Source of the DNA: Acidobacteriaceae bacterium
GTDB lineage: Bacteria > Acidobacteriota > Terriglobia > Terriglobales > Acidobacteriaceae
Direction of reading: 5' to 3'
Length of the DNA: 12,389 nt
NCBI GenBank assembly: GCA_030040395.1
Contig: JASHTU010000069.1
Span: 1-12,389 of the forward strand
Part shown: positions 1 through 7,268 of the stretch, in pieces
Layout of the letters: each line of letters opens with the position of its first letter
How positions within the stretch are numbered: the first letter of the stretch is position 1
The notes under the pieces: model-generated
The model's input: only the letters and a program-made list of their open reading frames with translations
What the model was told of the DNA's origin: nothing
Database searches by the model: none
Position numbers and translations under genes: made by a program

Positions 1-276
1 TTGGGCGGGGCGCGCAACTTCGCCCACGAGGACGAGGATCTGCAATTCGGCAAGGCCTTTCCCCTCGTCACCGAGCGCGTCTTGCTCCACTTCCGCTTCG
101 ACGCCTTCAACATCTTCAACCGGCACTCTTACGGCTGTCTCGACGATACGGTCGGCGATCCCGCCTTCGGAGAATTCACCTGCGGCACAGGACCCAACGC
201 GGAAACCAACAACAACATCTCCACCGCCGTGCCCGCCAGCCGCACCATGCAGGCTAACTTCCGCATCACCTTTTAG
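1..276 (+). CDS. C-terminal fragment of an Oar-like TonB-dependent receptor (partial, 5' end off window)
   Basis: This reading frame is open from the first base and ends in TAG at 274-276. Its 91 residues are identical to residues 1127-1217 of the complete receptor encoded at 10998-7345, so it is the last strands of an outer-membrane beta-barrel. The final residues ANFRITF end in Phe, as expected for the C-terminal beta-signal recognised by the BAM machinery. The TTG at position 1 is an internal Leu codon (the full-length copy reads PRLLGGARNF there), not a start. The body of the gene must lie to the left, and whether it is intact cannot be told. It is followed 199 bp downstream on the same strand by the two TPR genes, so they could be co-transcribed with it. 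Compared with the right copy, the only coding difference is a silent GAT/GAC Asp codon at 145-147. Confidence 0.9.
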   Translation: MGGARNFAHEDEDLQFGKAFPLVTERVLLHFRFDAFNIFNRHSYGCLDDTVGDPAFGEFTCGTGPNAETNNNISTAVPASRTMQANFRITF

Positions 277-298
277 CCTGCCCGACCCATCTGCCCGC

Positions 299-340
299 GG
301 GCGTCATGACGGCGCTGCTCCGCTCCCCACCATGACGCCC
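299..340 (+). terminator. Hairpin downstream of the left receptor end
   Basis: GGGCGTCATG at 299-308 pairs with CATGACGCCC at 331-340, giving a perfect 10 bp stem around a 22 nt loop, 22 bp after the receptor stop codon. No T-run follows, so it is not a textbook intrinsic terminator. It may act as a weak or Rho-assisted terminator, or protect the 3' end of the mRNA. It is fully conserved in the right repeat copy (7281-7322). Confidence 0.4.
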
Positions 341-441
341 CCGGCCCTCGCAAGCCCCGCCGACGCTCGCGGCAAACCCAATCAGCCACCACCATGACCG
401 GATCACCCCAACCCCCGGCCCAAGGAGCAAGGCGGAAGCGA

Positions 442-447
442 TATAGT
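442..447 (+). promoter_or_regulatory. Possible -10 element for the TPR operon
   Basis: TATAGT matches the sigma-70 -10 consensus at five of six positions and lies 28 bp before the chosen ATG at 476. The bases 17 bp upstream (419-424, CCCAAG) do not resemble a -35 box, so the call is weak. The rest of 353-475 shows no gene. Read-through from the upstream receptor gene is an alternative source of transcription. Confidence 0.2.
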
Positions 448-462
448 ATTGGCACGGTCTTC

Positions 463-467
463 GGAGG
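463..467 (+). promoter_or_regulatory. Shine-Dalgarno site fixing the first TPR gene start
   Basis: GGAGG lies 8 nt before the ATG at 476-478. It supports that ATG over the in-frame TTG at 449, which would add nine residues in front of the signal peptide and has no comparable site. Confidence 0.75.
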
Positions 468-475
468 TTCAAGCA

Positions 476-2353
476 ATGATCGTCCAAAGCAATTTCCGGC
501 GAAGCCTTGGATGGATTGCTGCGATAAGTTGTTTCTTCCTGATCTACTTACCCTCGGGAACTGCGCAAGACGTGAACAGCGAAGCCGAGCAGTCTTTTGC
601 TGCGGCGCAGAGGGCCCAGAATGCCGGCCTACTGGACGATGCAGCCCAGAAATATCTGAAAGTCATTCGCCTTCTTCCTGATGCAGCGGAAGCCTACGCA
701 AGCCTGGGGCTGGTTTATAACGCTCAGGGAAAATATGCTAAGTCGGCAGAGGTTCTCACTACCGCGGAGAGGCTGAAGCCCGGTTTGCCTGGTGTCAGTC
801 TGTATCTAGGCATCGACTATATTAAGCAACACGAATCTCCCCTCGCTATTGCGCATCTCCAGAGGTCTCTTCATCTCGAACCGAAAAACGAACGCGTTTA
901 CACCTGGCTCAGTCAGGCCTATAGCGACGAAGGCAGGCTCGATCTGGGGCTCGAATATCTGCAAAAAGCGAGCATCCTTTTCCCTTCAGAGCCGAATCTC
1001 CTCCTCGATCTGGGGCAGCTCTATCGCAGGGCGGCCAACGAACAGATCGAGCGCGTGCTGACGGCTTCCGCGGCGGGTCCCCTTCGGCACCAGGTCTATG
1101 GAGACATATATAAAGATGAGCACTCTTGGCAAAATGCCCGGGCTCACTACTTCAGGGCTCTGGAACAGGATCCCCAGTGGATCGGCGCTCATTTCGGCCT
1201 GGGAGAAATTGCTTTTCAAATTCAGGAGTTAGACCTCGCTACAGAGGAGTACCGCAAAGAACTGCAAGTTGACCCAAAATCGGCGGCTGCCATGGCCAAG
1301 CTGGCTGAGATCGCGCTGCTCGAGGGAAAGCCGGACGATGCTCTGCCGCTGCTCAAATCGGCCATTGGCGCCGGCCCGGAGGAGGCGGGACACGCCCTGG
1401 GATTGCCCCGCCCCCCTCCCACCGACCAGTTCCAAATAAGCAAAGTGGAAGAAGAGCAGCTTAGCAAGTGCCTGCCGGTGCTCACCAACGCTTCGCCTAC
1501 TCCAGCCCAAAAGCTGGCTCTCGCCCTTATTGAACTTCGCCTTGGACAGGACGACTTATCCACGGCTGCGTGGAACGAATTCTTGAATAGCGCGCCGCGC
1601 TCGGTTTCTTCTGATCAAAATCAGCGTGCGTTGATTGACTTCGACGCCGGGAACCTGAATGCGGCGGAAACAAGCCTCCACTCCTGGCTTGGCGCACATA
1701 CGGGTGACTTACAAGCTCGGTATCTTCTAGCCAGAACTTATCAAGCTCTCTCTGTCGACGCAGTCGAGAAGCTTTTAGAATCCGCTCCTGATTCCTATCC
1801 CGCGCATCAGGCGCTAGCGGAGATCTACCAGCAATCTCAGAACGACGATAAGGCGCTGGCGGAGTATGCGATCGTTGAACGGATGGCCCCCAATCTTCCT
1901 GGAATTCACCTCGCCGTCGGCAACATCCTGCTGAAGATGCATCGGCAAGACGAAGCGCTTACCGACCTGCAAGCAGAACTGAGCCTGGACCCCGACAATG
2001 CAGAGGCCAATGCGGACTTGGGCGAAATCTATCTCCTCAAGGCGGATGCGGCAAAAGCTATTCTCTACCTCGAGCGCGCGGTCAGACAAGATCCTGGCTC
2101 GCTATTCGCGCATGAGGAGCTCGGCAAGGCTTACTATATGCAAAAAGATTTTGGAAAAGCGATCGCACAGTTAGAGGATGTCGTAAAACAAGACCTCGAC
2201 GGTTCGGTGCACTTTCAACTGGGGATGGCGTACCGCGCCTTAGGAGAAAACGCAAAGGCTGCAGAGCAATTGGAAATTAGCCGCAGGCTGAAGATCGAGA
2301 GCCTGTCTCACTCCCAGGAGGAGCTAGCAACCTTTCAAAAACAATCACAATGA
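476..2353 (+). CDS. Exported TPR-repeat protein
   Basis: A 625-residue protein. The N-terminus has a signal peptide: positive residues (FRR) at about 7-9, a hydrophobic stretch WIAAISCFFLIYLP, then SGTAQD as the probable cleavage region near residue 30. No lipobox is seen. The rest is almost entirely helical tetratricopeptide repeats, with typical signatures such as AEAYASLGLVYNAQGKY, IGAHFGLGEIAF and EANADLGEIYLLKAD. I estimate about 11-13 repeats, interrupted by a proline-rich break around residue 305 (LPRPPP). TPR arrays bind peptides or partner proteins and act as scaffolds; with the signal peptide, this one should work in the periplasm or envelope. It overlaps the next TPR gene by 4 bp (ATGA), so the two are co-translated. 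A receptor 3' end lies directly upstream, which suggests an envelope-complex role. The specific partner is unknown. Confidence 0.85.
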   Translation: MIVQSNFRRSLGWIAAISCFFLIYLPSGTAQDVNSEAEQSFAAAQRAQNAGLLDDAAQKYLKVIRLLPDAAEAYASLGLVYNAQGKYAKSAEVLTTAERLKPGLPGVSLYLGIDYIKQHESPLAIAHLQRSLHLEPKNERVYTWLSQAYSDEGRLDLGLEYLQKASILFPSEPNLLLDLGQLYRRAANEQIERVLTASAAGPLRHQVYGDIYKDEHSWQNARAHYFRALEQDPQWIGAHFGLGEIAFQIQELDLATEEYRKELQVDPKSAAAMAKLAEIALLEGKPDDALPLLKSAIGAGPEEAGHALGLPRPPPTDQFQISKVEEEQLSKCLPVLTNASPTPAQKLALALIELRLGQDDLSTAAWNEFLNSAPRSVSSDQNQRALIDFDAGNLNAAETSLHSWLGAHTGDLQARYLLARTYQALSVDAVEKLLESAPDSYPAHQALAEIYQQSQNDDKALAEYAIVERMAPNLPGIHLAVGNILLKMHRQDEALTDLQAELSLDPDNAEANADLGEIYLLKADAAKAILYLERAVRQDPGSLFAHEELGKAYYMQKDFGKAIAQLEDVVKQDLDGSVHFQLGMAYRALGENAKAAEQLEISRRLKIESLSHSQEELATFQKQSQ

Positions 2354-3897
2354 AACTTCAGGTCCGACCCCGTCTTGTACTCTTCCCACTGCTTATTGCA
2401 TCGGTGTATGCGCAGACCGATCCCATGCAGCAAGGAGCGGCGTTATTCCGCCAGGGCCATTACGAAGAAGCACTCAGCGAATTCCGCGCAGCTCGACATA
2501 TGCGACCTGTCGACGCCGCGCTCGAAAATTTCATCGGAATCACTGAATCGAAACTTGGCCGCCTGAACGAAGCGAACCAAGACTATCAAGACGCCATCCG
2601 TCTGAACCCAAAGCTTCCGGAAGCGCACAAGAACCTCGCTTTCAATTATCTGCAAGCGGCGCAATACGCGCCGGCGGAAACTCAACTGAAGATAGCGCTG
2701 GCGTTGGATGGCGCCGACCCTGCGACTCACTACTATCTCGTAATCCTGTATCTTTCAACGCAGCGCGACCATGAAGTTGTCGCCAACCTTGATGCAGCCC
2801 AGCAGTTTCTCAAGGACGATCCGGAAACAGCAGTGCTGGCGCTTAAGGCCTGTCTGCGTTCCGGAGCATCGGTTGAGGCGGAAAAGCTAGCTAATCTGGT
2901 TGAGACCGGATCGGGATTCTCCGCCGCGCAGGAATTTGACTTAGCGGCGACTTTCGGCGATAAAGGTATGTTTACTGAATCAGCCGAACGCTATCGCCGC
3001 TTGTTGCGATTGGCCCCCGCCTCATGGGAGGCCAAATACGATCTGGCCGTTACACTCACCAAAGTAAAGCAAACGGTTGAGGCGTCAACTCTGCTCGCAT
3101 CTCTCGAAGCGGAGCATGAGCAGGACCCGAAGATACTGTCCCTGGTAGCTTCGGCCGCGGAGTATGCGGGGAATTCTTCGCTGGCCTTGAAAGCTCTTCA
3201 GGGCGCAATTGCCGCCGATCCGAACAACCCTGATCGTTATCTGGACTACACTCAACTGCTGATGGATCTCAATCGATACGAAGAAGCAGCGCAGATTGTG
3301 AGCCGCGGAATCATGCTGGCGCCGGACCCTTATGCGCTGAAGATTCGATTGGGCGCAATTGAAATGATGATGGGCGACCACGAGAAGGCGACGATCAACT
3401 ATCGGCAGGCAATTGAAATGCACCCGGAAGTGGCTTTGGGTTACGTGGCGCTGGCTCAAACGTATATGAAAGACGGGGATGATCAGCAAGCTCTGAAAGT
3501 TCTTTCAGAAGGGCGATCCCAGGTGCCTGCCGATTTTGCGCTCGAGTACGTGTTCGGGCTCGTCTCGTCCGAGTTGGGTCAGGAGAAGCAAGCAATCTTA
3601 GCTTTCGTCCATTCCGAGCAGCTAAATCCAAATGTAGTGGAAACTCATTATCAGCTGGGAATGGTCTATTTTCAAGAGGGTCAATTGAAAGATGCGCAAC
3701 AGGAATTTGAAAATGTTCTCCGGTTGGATAATTCCTATCCTGGCGCGTTTTTCCAGCTCAGCCGGCTTTATGCGCGAATGGGAGATATGCAGCGGGCTCG
3801 GCAAATGGCCGCCAAGGCGCAGGAGCTTGGACGGACTCAAGAAGATCAGGCAATTCAGGCGGAAAAATCACGTCTGAATTCTTTCCGTCCACAGTGA
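2350..3897 (+). CDS. Exported TPR-repeat protein, second gene of the pair
   Basis: A 515-residue protein. It starts MKLQVRPRLVLFPLLIASVYAQTD, a clear Sec signal peptide with likely cleavage after VYA (residue 21). The mature part is a near-continuous series of TPR units, for example GAALFRQGHYEEALSEF near residue 29, a unit near 70-100 (EAHKNLAFNYLQ), and ETHYQLGMVYFQEGQL near 435. I estimate ten or more repeats. Its ATG overlaps the stop of the upstream TPR gene (ATGA at 2350-2353). No Shine-Dalgarno lies immediately before the ATG; the nearest good one, AGGAGGAG at 2316-2323, is 26 nt away. Translation therefore probably depends on coupling to the upstream gene. The two proteins are likely made in fixed proportion and may interact. 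No enzymatic domain is visible. Confidence 0.85.
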   Translation: MKLQVRPRLVLFPLLIASVYAQTDPMQQGAALFRQGHYEEALSEFRAARHMRPVDAALENFIGITESKLGRLNEANQDYQDAIRLNPKLPEAHKNLAFNYLQAAQYAPAETQLKIALALDGADPATHYYLVILYLSTQRDHEVVANLDAAQQFLKDDPETAVLALKACLRSGASVEAEKLANLVETGSGFSAAQEFDLAATFGDKGMFTESAERYRRLLRLAPASWEAKYDLAVTLTKVKQTVEASTLLASLEAEHEQDPKILSLVASAAEYAGNSSLALKALQGAIAADPNNPDRYLDYTQLLMDLNRYEEAAQIVSRGIMLAPDPYALKIRLGAIEMMMGDHEKATINYRQAIEMHPEVALGYVALAQTYMKDGDDQQALKVLSEGRSQVPADFALEYVFGLVSSELGQEKQAILAFVHSEQLNPNVVETHYQLGMVYFQEGQLKDAQQEFENVLRLDNSYPGAFFQLSRLYARMGDMQRARQMAAKAQELGRTQEDQAIQAEKSRLNSFRPQ

Positions 3898-4300
3898 GCA
3901 AGGGACAGGAAGGCATCCGCAATACTTTCACTTCTTCGCGAGTAATGATGGACGGCGGTTACGTCGCGGGTTACATTTTCATTGCAGCGTCTTAAGGAGG
4001 GTACTGCCGAGAATCAGGACCGCCATCGGGTCTTTGAAAATCAGGTCAATGGGCATTGCCAACGGATTGCGCATGTCGTGCGCGGGGACTGCTAGAATAT
4101 TGCGGGCAGATTCATGGCTAAGCGTTCCGAATAGTGCTTCATTACATGATCATGGCGAATTATCCAGATAACTGAGCCGGTCCAGAAAATAATGTAAGAT
4201 GCGAGAGTTCTTATGGGAACGCAGTCATCCCGCTTGTCCTTGACCGGGAAGGCAATGGATGGTAGCTTCTTTGCATAAGTCTGCATTATCCGGAGAATGA
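3898..4300. other. Intergenic spacer of about 400 bp
   Basis: No convincing gene is seen on either strand. It carries a weak promoter candidate for the transaldolase-like gene (4240-4268). It also holds a short minus-strand open stretch (4149-3979) with a histidine-kinase-like HDMRNPL motif, which has no start codon and may be a gene remnant or chance. No clear terminator for the TPR operon was found at its left end. Confidence 0.6.
4240..4268 (+). promoter_or_regulatory. Weak sigma-70-like promoter candidate for the transaldolase-like gene
   Basis: TTGACC (4240-4245) matches the -35 consensus at five of six positions. After a 17 bp spacer comes TAGCTT (4263-4268), which matches -10 at only three of six. 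Position relative to the start codon at 4301 is suitable. Confidence 0.25.
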
Positions 4301-5401
4301 ATGGTGCAAGCGGAATCACAGCTTCAATACAAGAGCCCTCTATTCCAAATGACGCAGACCACTTCGACCTGTCTGTGGAATGATTCCTCGTCTATTGAAG
4401 AGCTGAGGTATTCCATCGAGCACGGGGCGGTGGGAGCCACTTGTAACCCCGTCATTGCCGTATCTGTGCTTAAAAAGGAGATGGAGGTTTGGAAAAACCG
4501 CATTCAAGAATTGGCAAAAATTAACTCGCTCGCAACGGAAGATGAAATTGCTTGGAAGATCGTCGAAGAGATCTCTGCAAACGCAGCTCAGCTCCTTAAG
4601 CCGATTTTCGATCGCGAGGGTGGCCGCAACGGACGCCTTTCCATTCAGACCGATCCCAGAAATTATCGCAACTCCAAAGCGATGCTGGCTCAGGCCATCC
4701 TGTTCAACCAACTGGCCCCGAACATGATCGTAAAGATTGCCGCCACGCGCGCTGGAATTGCTGCGATCGAGGAGGCAATCTACCATGGGATCAGCATTAA
4801 TGCCACCGTCAGCTTTACGCTGCCGCAGGCCATAGCGATTGCAGAAGCCATGGAGCGCGGCATGAAGCGCAGGGAAGCCGAAGGGTTCGATGTCTCTACC
4901 ATGGGCTCCGTTTGCACGCTGATGGTCGGGCGGCTCGACGATTGGTTGAAGGTTGTGTTGGAGCGAAGGAATCTTTCCATCGATCCAGGCTATTTGGAGT
5001 GGGCTGGGGTCGCAGTCTTCAAGAAGGCATACCGGATTTATCGTGAGCGCGGATACAGGGTACGGCTTCTTTCCGCGGCGTTCCGCAATCACATGCACTG
5101 GAGTGAATTCATCGGCGGTGATGTGGTGATCTCTCCGCCTTATGCGTGGCAGCGCCGCTATAATGCGAGTGACATTGAAGTCGTCCCGCGCATTGATACT
5201 CCCGTTGACGAGAAGATCGTCTCAGCGCTACTTAGAAAGTTTCCCGACTTTGAGCGCGCCTATAACGAGAATGGCTTGACTCTTGAAGAGTTTGACACTT
5301 TTCCCTGCACGCGAAGGACTCTACGGCAGTTCATCGCGGGCTGCGCCGAGATGAATTCAATCGTCCGCGACATTATTCTTCCCAATCCGGATACAGAATA
5401 A
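4301..5401 (+). CDS. Transaldolase-family protein (class I aldolase, Schiff-base Lys)
   Basis: A 366-residue protein matching the transaldolase TIM-barrel pattern. GATCNP (Asn49) corresponds to the TNP loop; MIVKIAAT holds the probable Schiff-base lysine, Lys145; GISINATVSF carries the conserved Asn and Thr169; MVGRLDDW (208-215) matches the VGRI/LDW motif. Asp28 in LWND probably matches the first-strand catalytic Asp. Classical enzymes transfer a dihydroxyacetone unit between sugar phosphates in the cytosolic pentose phosphate pathway. Three active-site positions differ by eye from E. coli TalB: Gln116 in place of Glu96, Thr206 in place of Ser176, and Met208 in place of Phe178. The real reaction may therefore be an aldolase reaction or act on another sugar. 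The ATG at 4301 has GGAG 5 nt upstream (4292-4295), and the N-terminal WNDSSSIEELRYSIEHG looks native to the family. The next gene converges on it. Confidence 0.85.
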   Translation: MVQAESQLQYKSPLFQMTQTTSTCLWNDSSSIEELRYSIEHGAVGATCNPVIAVSVLKKEMEVWKNRIQELAKINSLATEDEIAWKIVEEISANAAQLLKPIFDREGGRNGRLSIQTDPRNYRNSKAMLAQAILFNQLAPNMIVKIAATRAGIAAIEEAIYHGISINATVSFTLPQAIAIAEAMERGMKRREAEGFDVSTMGSVCTLMVGRLDDWLKVVLERRNLSIDPGYLEWAGVAVFKKAYRIYRERGYRVRLLSAAFRNHMHWSEFIGGDVVISPPYAWQRRYNASDIEVVPRIDTPVDEKIVSALLRKFPDFERAYNENGLTLEEFDTFPCTRRTLRQFIAGCAEMNSIVRDIILPNPDTE

Positions 5402-5459
5402 GCGCGCCGCTTTTCGACGGCGCACCGTCCTTCATTACCTTGCGAGACCACAATGGGGG

Positions 5460-5532
5460 TATGTGTCGTTTGCGTCCGCCTTCCTCAAGTTGGGATAAAA
5501 GGCGGACCACCTGAAGCACGTGCATACACATA
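5460..5532. terminator. Nested hairpin between convergent genes, possible bidirectional terminator
   Basis: GTCCGCCTT (5474-5482) pairs with AAGGCGGAC (5499-5507), a 9 bp stem with a 16 nt loop. Outside it, TATGTGT (5460-5466) pairs with ACACATA (5526-5532). The structure sits between the stop codons of the transaldolase-like gene (+) and the aldo/keto reductase (-), where transcripts from both sides should end. No T-tract follows on either strand. A smaller hairpin, GCGCCG/CGGCGC (5404-5409 and 5418-5423), lies just after the transaldolase stop. Confidence 0.4.
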
Positions 5533-5555
5533 GCTGCGACGATAAGGGGTGATTA

Positions 5556-6530
5556 TTACTTCGGCTGAATCCAGCCCTGGTTCAGGGTTGGATTCCCCGC
5601 CGTATTCAAGCGCTGCATTTGAGCCTCGGTCAGCGTGACGTTCAGCGCGTCGCTGTTCTCCTTGAGCTGATTTTCCTGACTTCCGGCAATGATTGGAAGC
5701 ACCGCTGGCTTGCTCTGCAGCATCCACGCAATAATCGTCTGGGCTAGGGTACAGCCGGCCTCCAGTGATACTTCGCTGAGCGTCCGCAAGCGTTCCACTG
5801 AGTCGGGGCCTGCAAACTGAACCGGTAGATGGAGGTCGGCTCGGATATATGCTCCGCGAAGCAGGACGGAATATCCCATAAGAGTCAATCCATAGTAGGA
5901 CGCATAATCCTTCAGATCATCGCTCAGGAATATCTGGGGCCCAAAATCCGCGCCATGGCGCGGGCGAAGATAGGTATATCTTTGTTCGATAACTGAATAA
6001 GGTGTCCAAGCCTTGCCTCGAGCAATTACATTCGCTTCGGAAATACGCCACAATGGCAAATTGCTCGCGCCGAGAATGCGAACCTTACCTGCCTTCACCA
6101 AGCGATGGAATGCCTCCATTGTCTCTTCGATCGGTACGCTGCGGTCGTCACGATGAGCTTGGTAAAGATCAAGTCTGTCCGTTTGAAGCCGCTTCAGGCT
6201 CATTTCGCATTCGCGCTCAATCTCGCCGGCGCACAATCCTCCCGGCGAGCCGGGATAATCAAATGCCAGCTTGGTTGAGATGACCATTTTATCCCGGTTG
6301 CGGCGTTCCTTCATCCACAGGCCGATTGTAGTTTCGCTTTCGCCACCTTGGCATCCCGGAATCCAGCTTGCGTAGAAGTTCCCAGTATCAAGAAAATTAC
6401 CGCCTAGTTCGTGATAGAAATCAAGGAGAGCAAACGACCTGCCTCGCTCGATTTTGCTTCCAATCAGGTCGGTTCCCAGGGCTAGAGCGCTTACTTCGAT
6501 ATTTGATTGACTCAACTGCTGTCTTCTCAC
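5556..6530 (-). CDS. Aldo/keto reductase
   Basis: A 324-residue NAD(P)H-dependent oxidoreductase of the AKR superfamily, of usual length. The catalytic tetrad is visible: Asp48 and Tyr53 in FLDTGNFY, Lys87 in VISTKLAF, and His126 in DLYQAHRDD. Other family marks are PIEETMEAFHRLVKAGKVR, GASN, and the cofactor-binding end PIIAGSQENQLKEN. It should reduce an aldehyde or ketone, or oxidise an alcohol or sugar, in the cytoplasm; the substrate cannot be read from sequence. The frame stays open to 6914, but the extra part overlaps the upstream transporter gene and has no AKR content. I chose the GTG at 6530, which has CAGGAG 8 nt upstream and places the start just before the first barrel strand. 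It lies 56 bp after the transporter gene on the same strand, so the two likely form an operon. Confidence 0.88.
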   Translation of the reverse strand: MRRQQLSQSNIEVSALALGTDLIGSKIERGRSFALLDFYHELGGNFLDTGNFYASWIPGCQGGESETTIGLWMKERRNRDKMVISTKLAFDYPGSPGGLCAGEIERECEMSLKRLQTDRLDLYQAHRDDRSVPIEETMEAFHRLVKAGKVRILGASNLPLWRISEANVIARGKAWTPYSVIEQRYTYLRPRHGADFGPQIFLSDDLKDYASYYGLTLMGYSVLLRGAYIRADLHLPVQFAGPDSVERLRTLSEVSLEAGCTLAQTIIAWMLQSKPAVLPIIAGSQENQLKENSDALNVTLTEAQMQRLNTAGNPTLNQGWIQPK

Positions 6531-6538
6531 CCGAAAAA

Positions 6539-6543
6539 CTCCT
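6539..6543 (-). promoter_or_regulatory. Shine-Dalgarno site fixing the aldo/keto reductase start
   Basis: On the minus strand AGGAG is followed by an 8 nt spacer and GTG (6530-6528). No in-frame ATG is available near the expected N-terminus, so this site decides the start. Confidence 0.65.
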
Positions 6544-6586
6544 GATTGCTGGAAATGCTCAACCTGCGGGCGCTGAGACACGCCGG

Positions 6587-7036
6587 CTAAATTGCTTTGG
6601 TATACGTTGACAGGAAGACGCCCCCGAGCATGATTAATGCTCCGACGATATTGATGGGCGCAACCTTTTGAACTGGCGAGTCGAGCCAACCGAAATGCGA
6701 GAGGACCATCCCTCCCAGGACCTGTCCGGCAATGAGGGTTATAAATACCCCGCGAGCCCCGACGTGGGGCAACATCCAGGCAATTGCAAACACTAGACAT
6801 GCACCTAATGCGCCTGCCGTAAACAACACTGGAGGTACATGCCTGAAGCCGTCGATCGCGCCCGAATGCCACCCCGTGATGCCGATGAGCAAAGCAGCGC
6901 ATGCCCCCACGCACCAGAAGAGCGCATTACCGACACGAGGATTGCTGATGGCATTTCCTACCTTGCCGTTCATCGCCAGATGCACATCCAGGATGATTCC
7001 AAGGAAGATCGTAAAAAGATAGAACTGGATCTTCAT
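6587..7036 (-). CDS. DMT-family transporter of the YdcZ (DUF606) type
   Basis: A 149-residue membrane protein with five predicted transmembrane helices, at about residues 4-22, 37-56, 66-88, 92-113 and 122-143. The pattern fits DUF606: an N-terminal helix leading to AMNGKVGNAISNP, a middle helix ending FAIAWMLPHVGARGVF, then IAGQVLGGMVLSHFGW and a final helix INIVGALIMLGGVF. These are half-size members of the drug/metabolite transporter superfamily in the inner membrane and probably dimerise; their substrates are mostly unknown. The ATG at 7036 has a strong site, GGGGGAG (7048-7042), 5 nt upstream. The aldo/keto reductase follows after 56 bp on the same strand, so this is probably the first gene of a two-gene operon. 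A small-metabolite exporter paired with a reductase is a reasonable inference, not shown. Confidence 0.85.
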   Translation of the reverse strand: MKIQFYLFTIFLGIILDVHLAMNGKVGNAISNPRVGNALFWCVGACAALLIGITGWHSGAIDGFRHVPPVLFTAGALGACLVFAIAWMLPHVGARGVFITLIAGQVLGGMVLSHFGWLDSPVQKVAPINIVGALIMLGGVFLSTYTKAI

Positions 7037-7111
7037 AGTAGCTCCCCCACCTTTTCCTGATTTGACACACCGAACACAGGTGCAATCTTAAGCTGTCCAC
7101 GAGTATTTCCC

Positions 7112-7137
7112 ATAATACTATTTTATTCGCTGCGAAT
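7112..7137 (-). promoter_or_regulatory. Candidate promoter and operator of the transporter-reductase operon
   Basis: On the minus strand TATTAT (7117-7112) resembles a -10 box, about 75 bp before the start codon. Just upstream is a perfect 6+1+6 palindrome, ATTCGC-T-GCGAAT on the plus strand (7125-7137), which lies where the promoter spacer and -35 would be. No good -35 is seen, which would fit an activator- or repressor-controlled promoter. No regulator gene is in the window. The rest of the transporter-to-receptor spacer (7037-7344) holds only the repeat tail and its hairpin. Confidence 0.3.
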
Positions 7138-7268
7138 CCGGATCTGTTATTTTGTAACTGCTAAACCCGCATCGTCTCTGTTCTTCGAGGTATAGACATT
7201 CATCTGCCTCTGCATCGATCTTCTGTCGACTGGTAGATGGTCTGGTATGATTTGGGTGTTTCGGGTAA

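Larger units (their letters stand above)
1..352 (+). repeat. Left arm of a 352 bp near-perfect inverted repeat
   Basis: Base by base, 1-352 equals the reverse complement of 7620-7269. I find two differences: position 147 (T here, C in the other copy; silent) and position 290 (T here, C in the other copy; 14 bp after the stop codon). Identity stops abruptly after position 352. The repeat holds the receptor 3' end and 76 bp of downstream DNA. It probably extends beyond the left edge, since identity is full at position 1. No transposase or terminal target duplication is visible, so this looks like a duplicated gene end and not an insertion sequence. Confidence 0.95.

Noticed and set aside
4092..4319. 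A 75-codon minus-strand frame across the transaldolase promoter region
   Set aside because: It starts inside the transaldolase-like coding sequence, has no clear ribosome site and no recognisable domain.
4340..5098. A 252-codon open frame on the minus strand, opposite the transaldolase-like gene
   Set aside because: It mirrors a well-supported enzyme gene and has no recognisable domain or ribosome site.
6531..6914. N-terminal extension of the aldo/keto reductase frame
   Set aside because: It overlaps the transporter gene in another frame, has no family similarity, and a good ribosome site precedes GTG at 6530.
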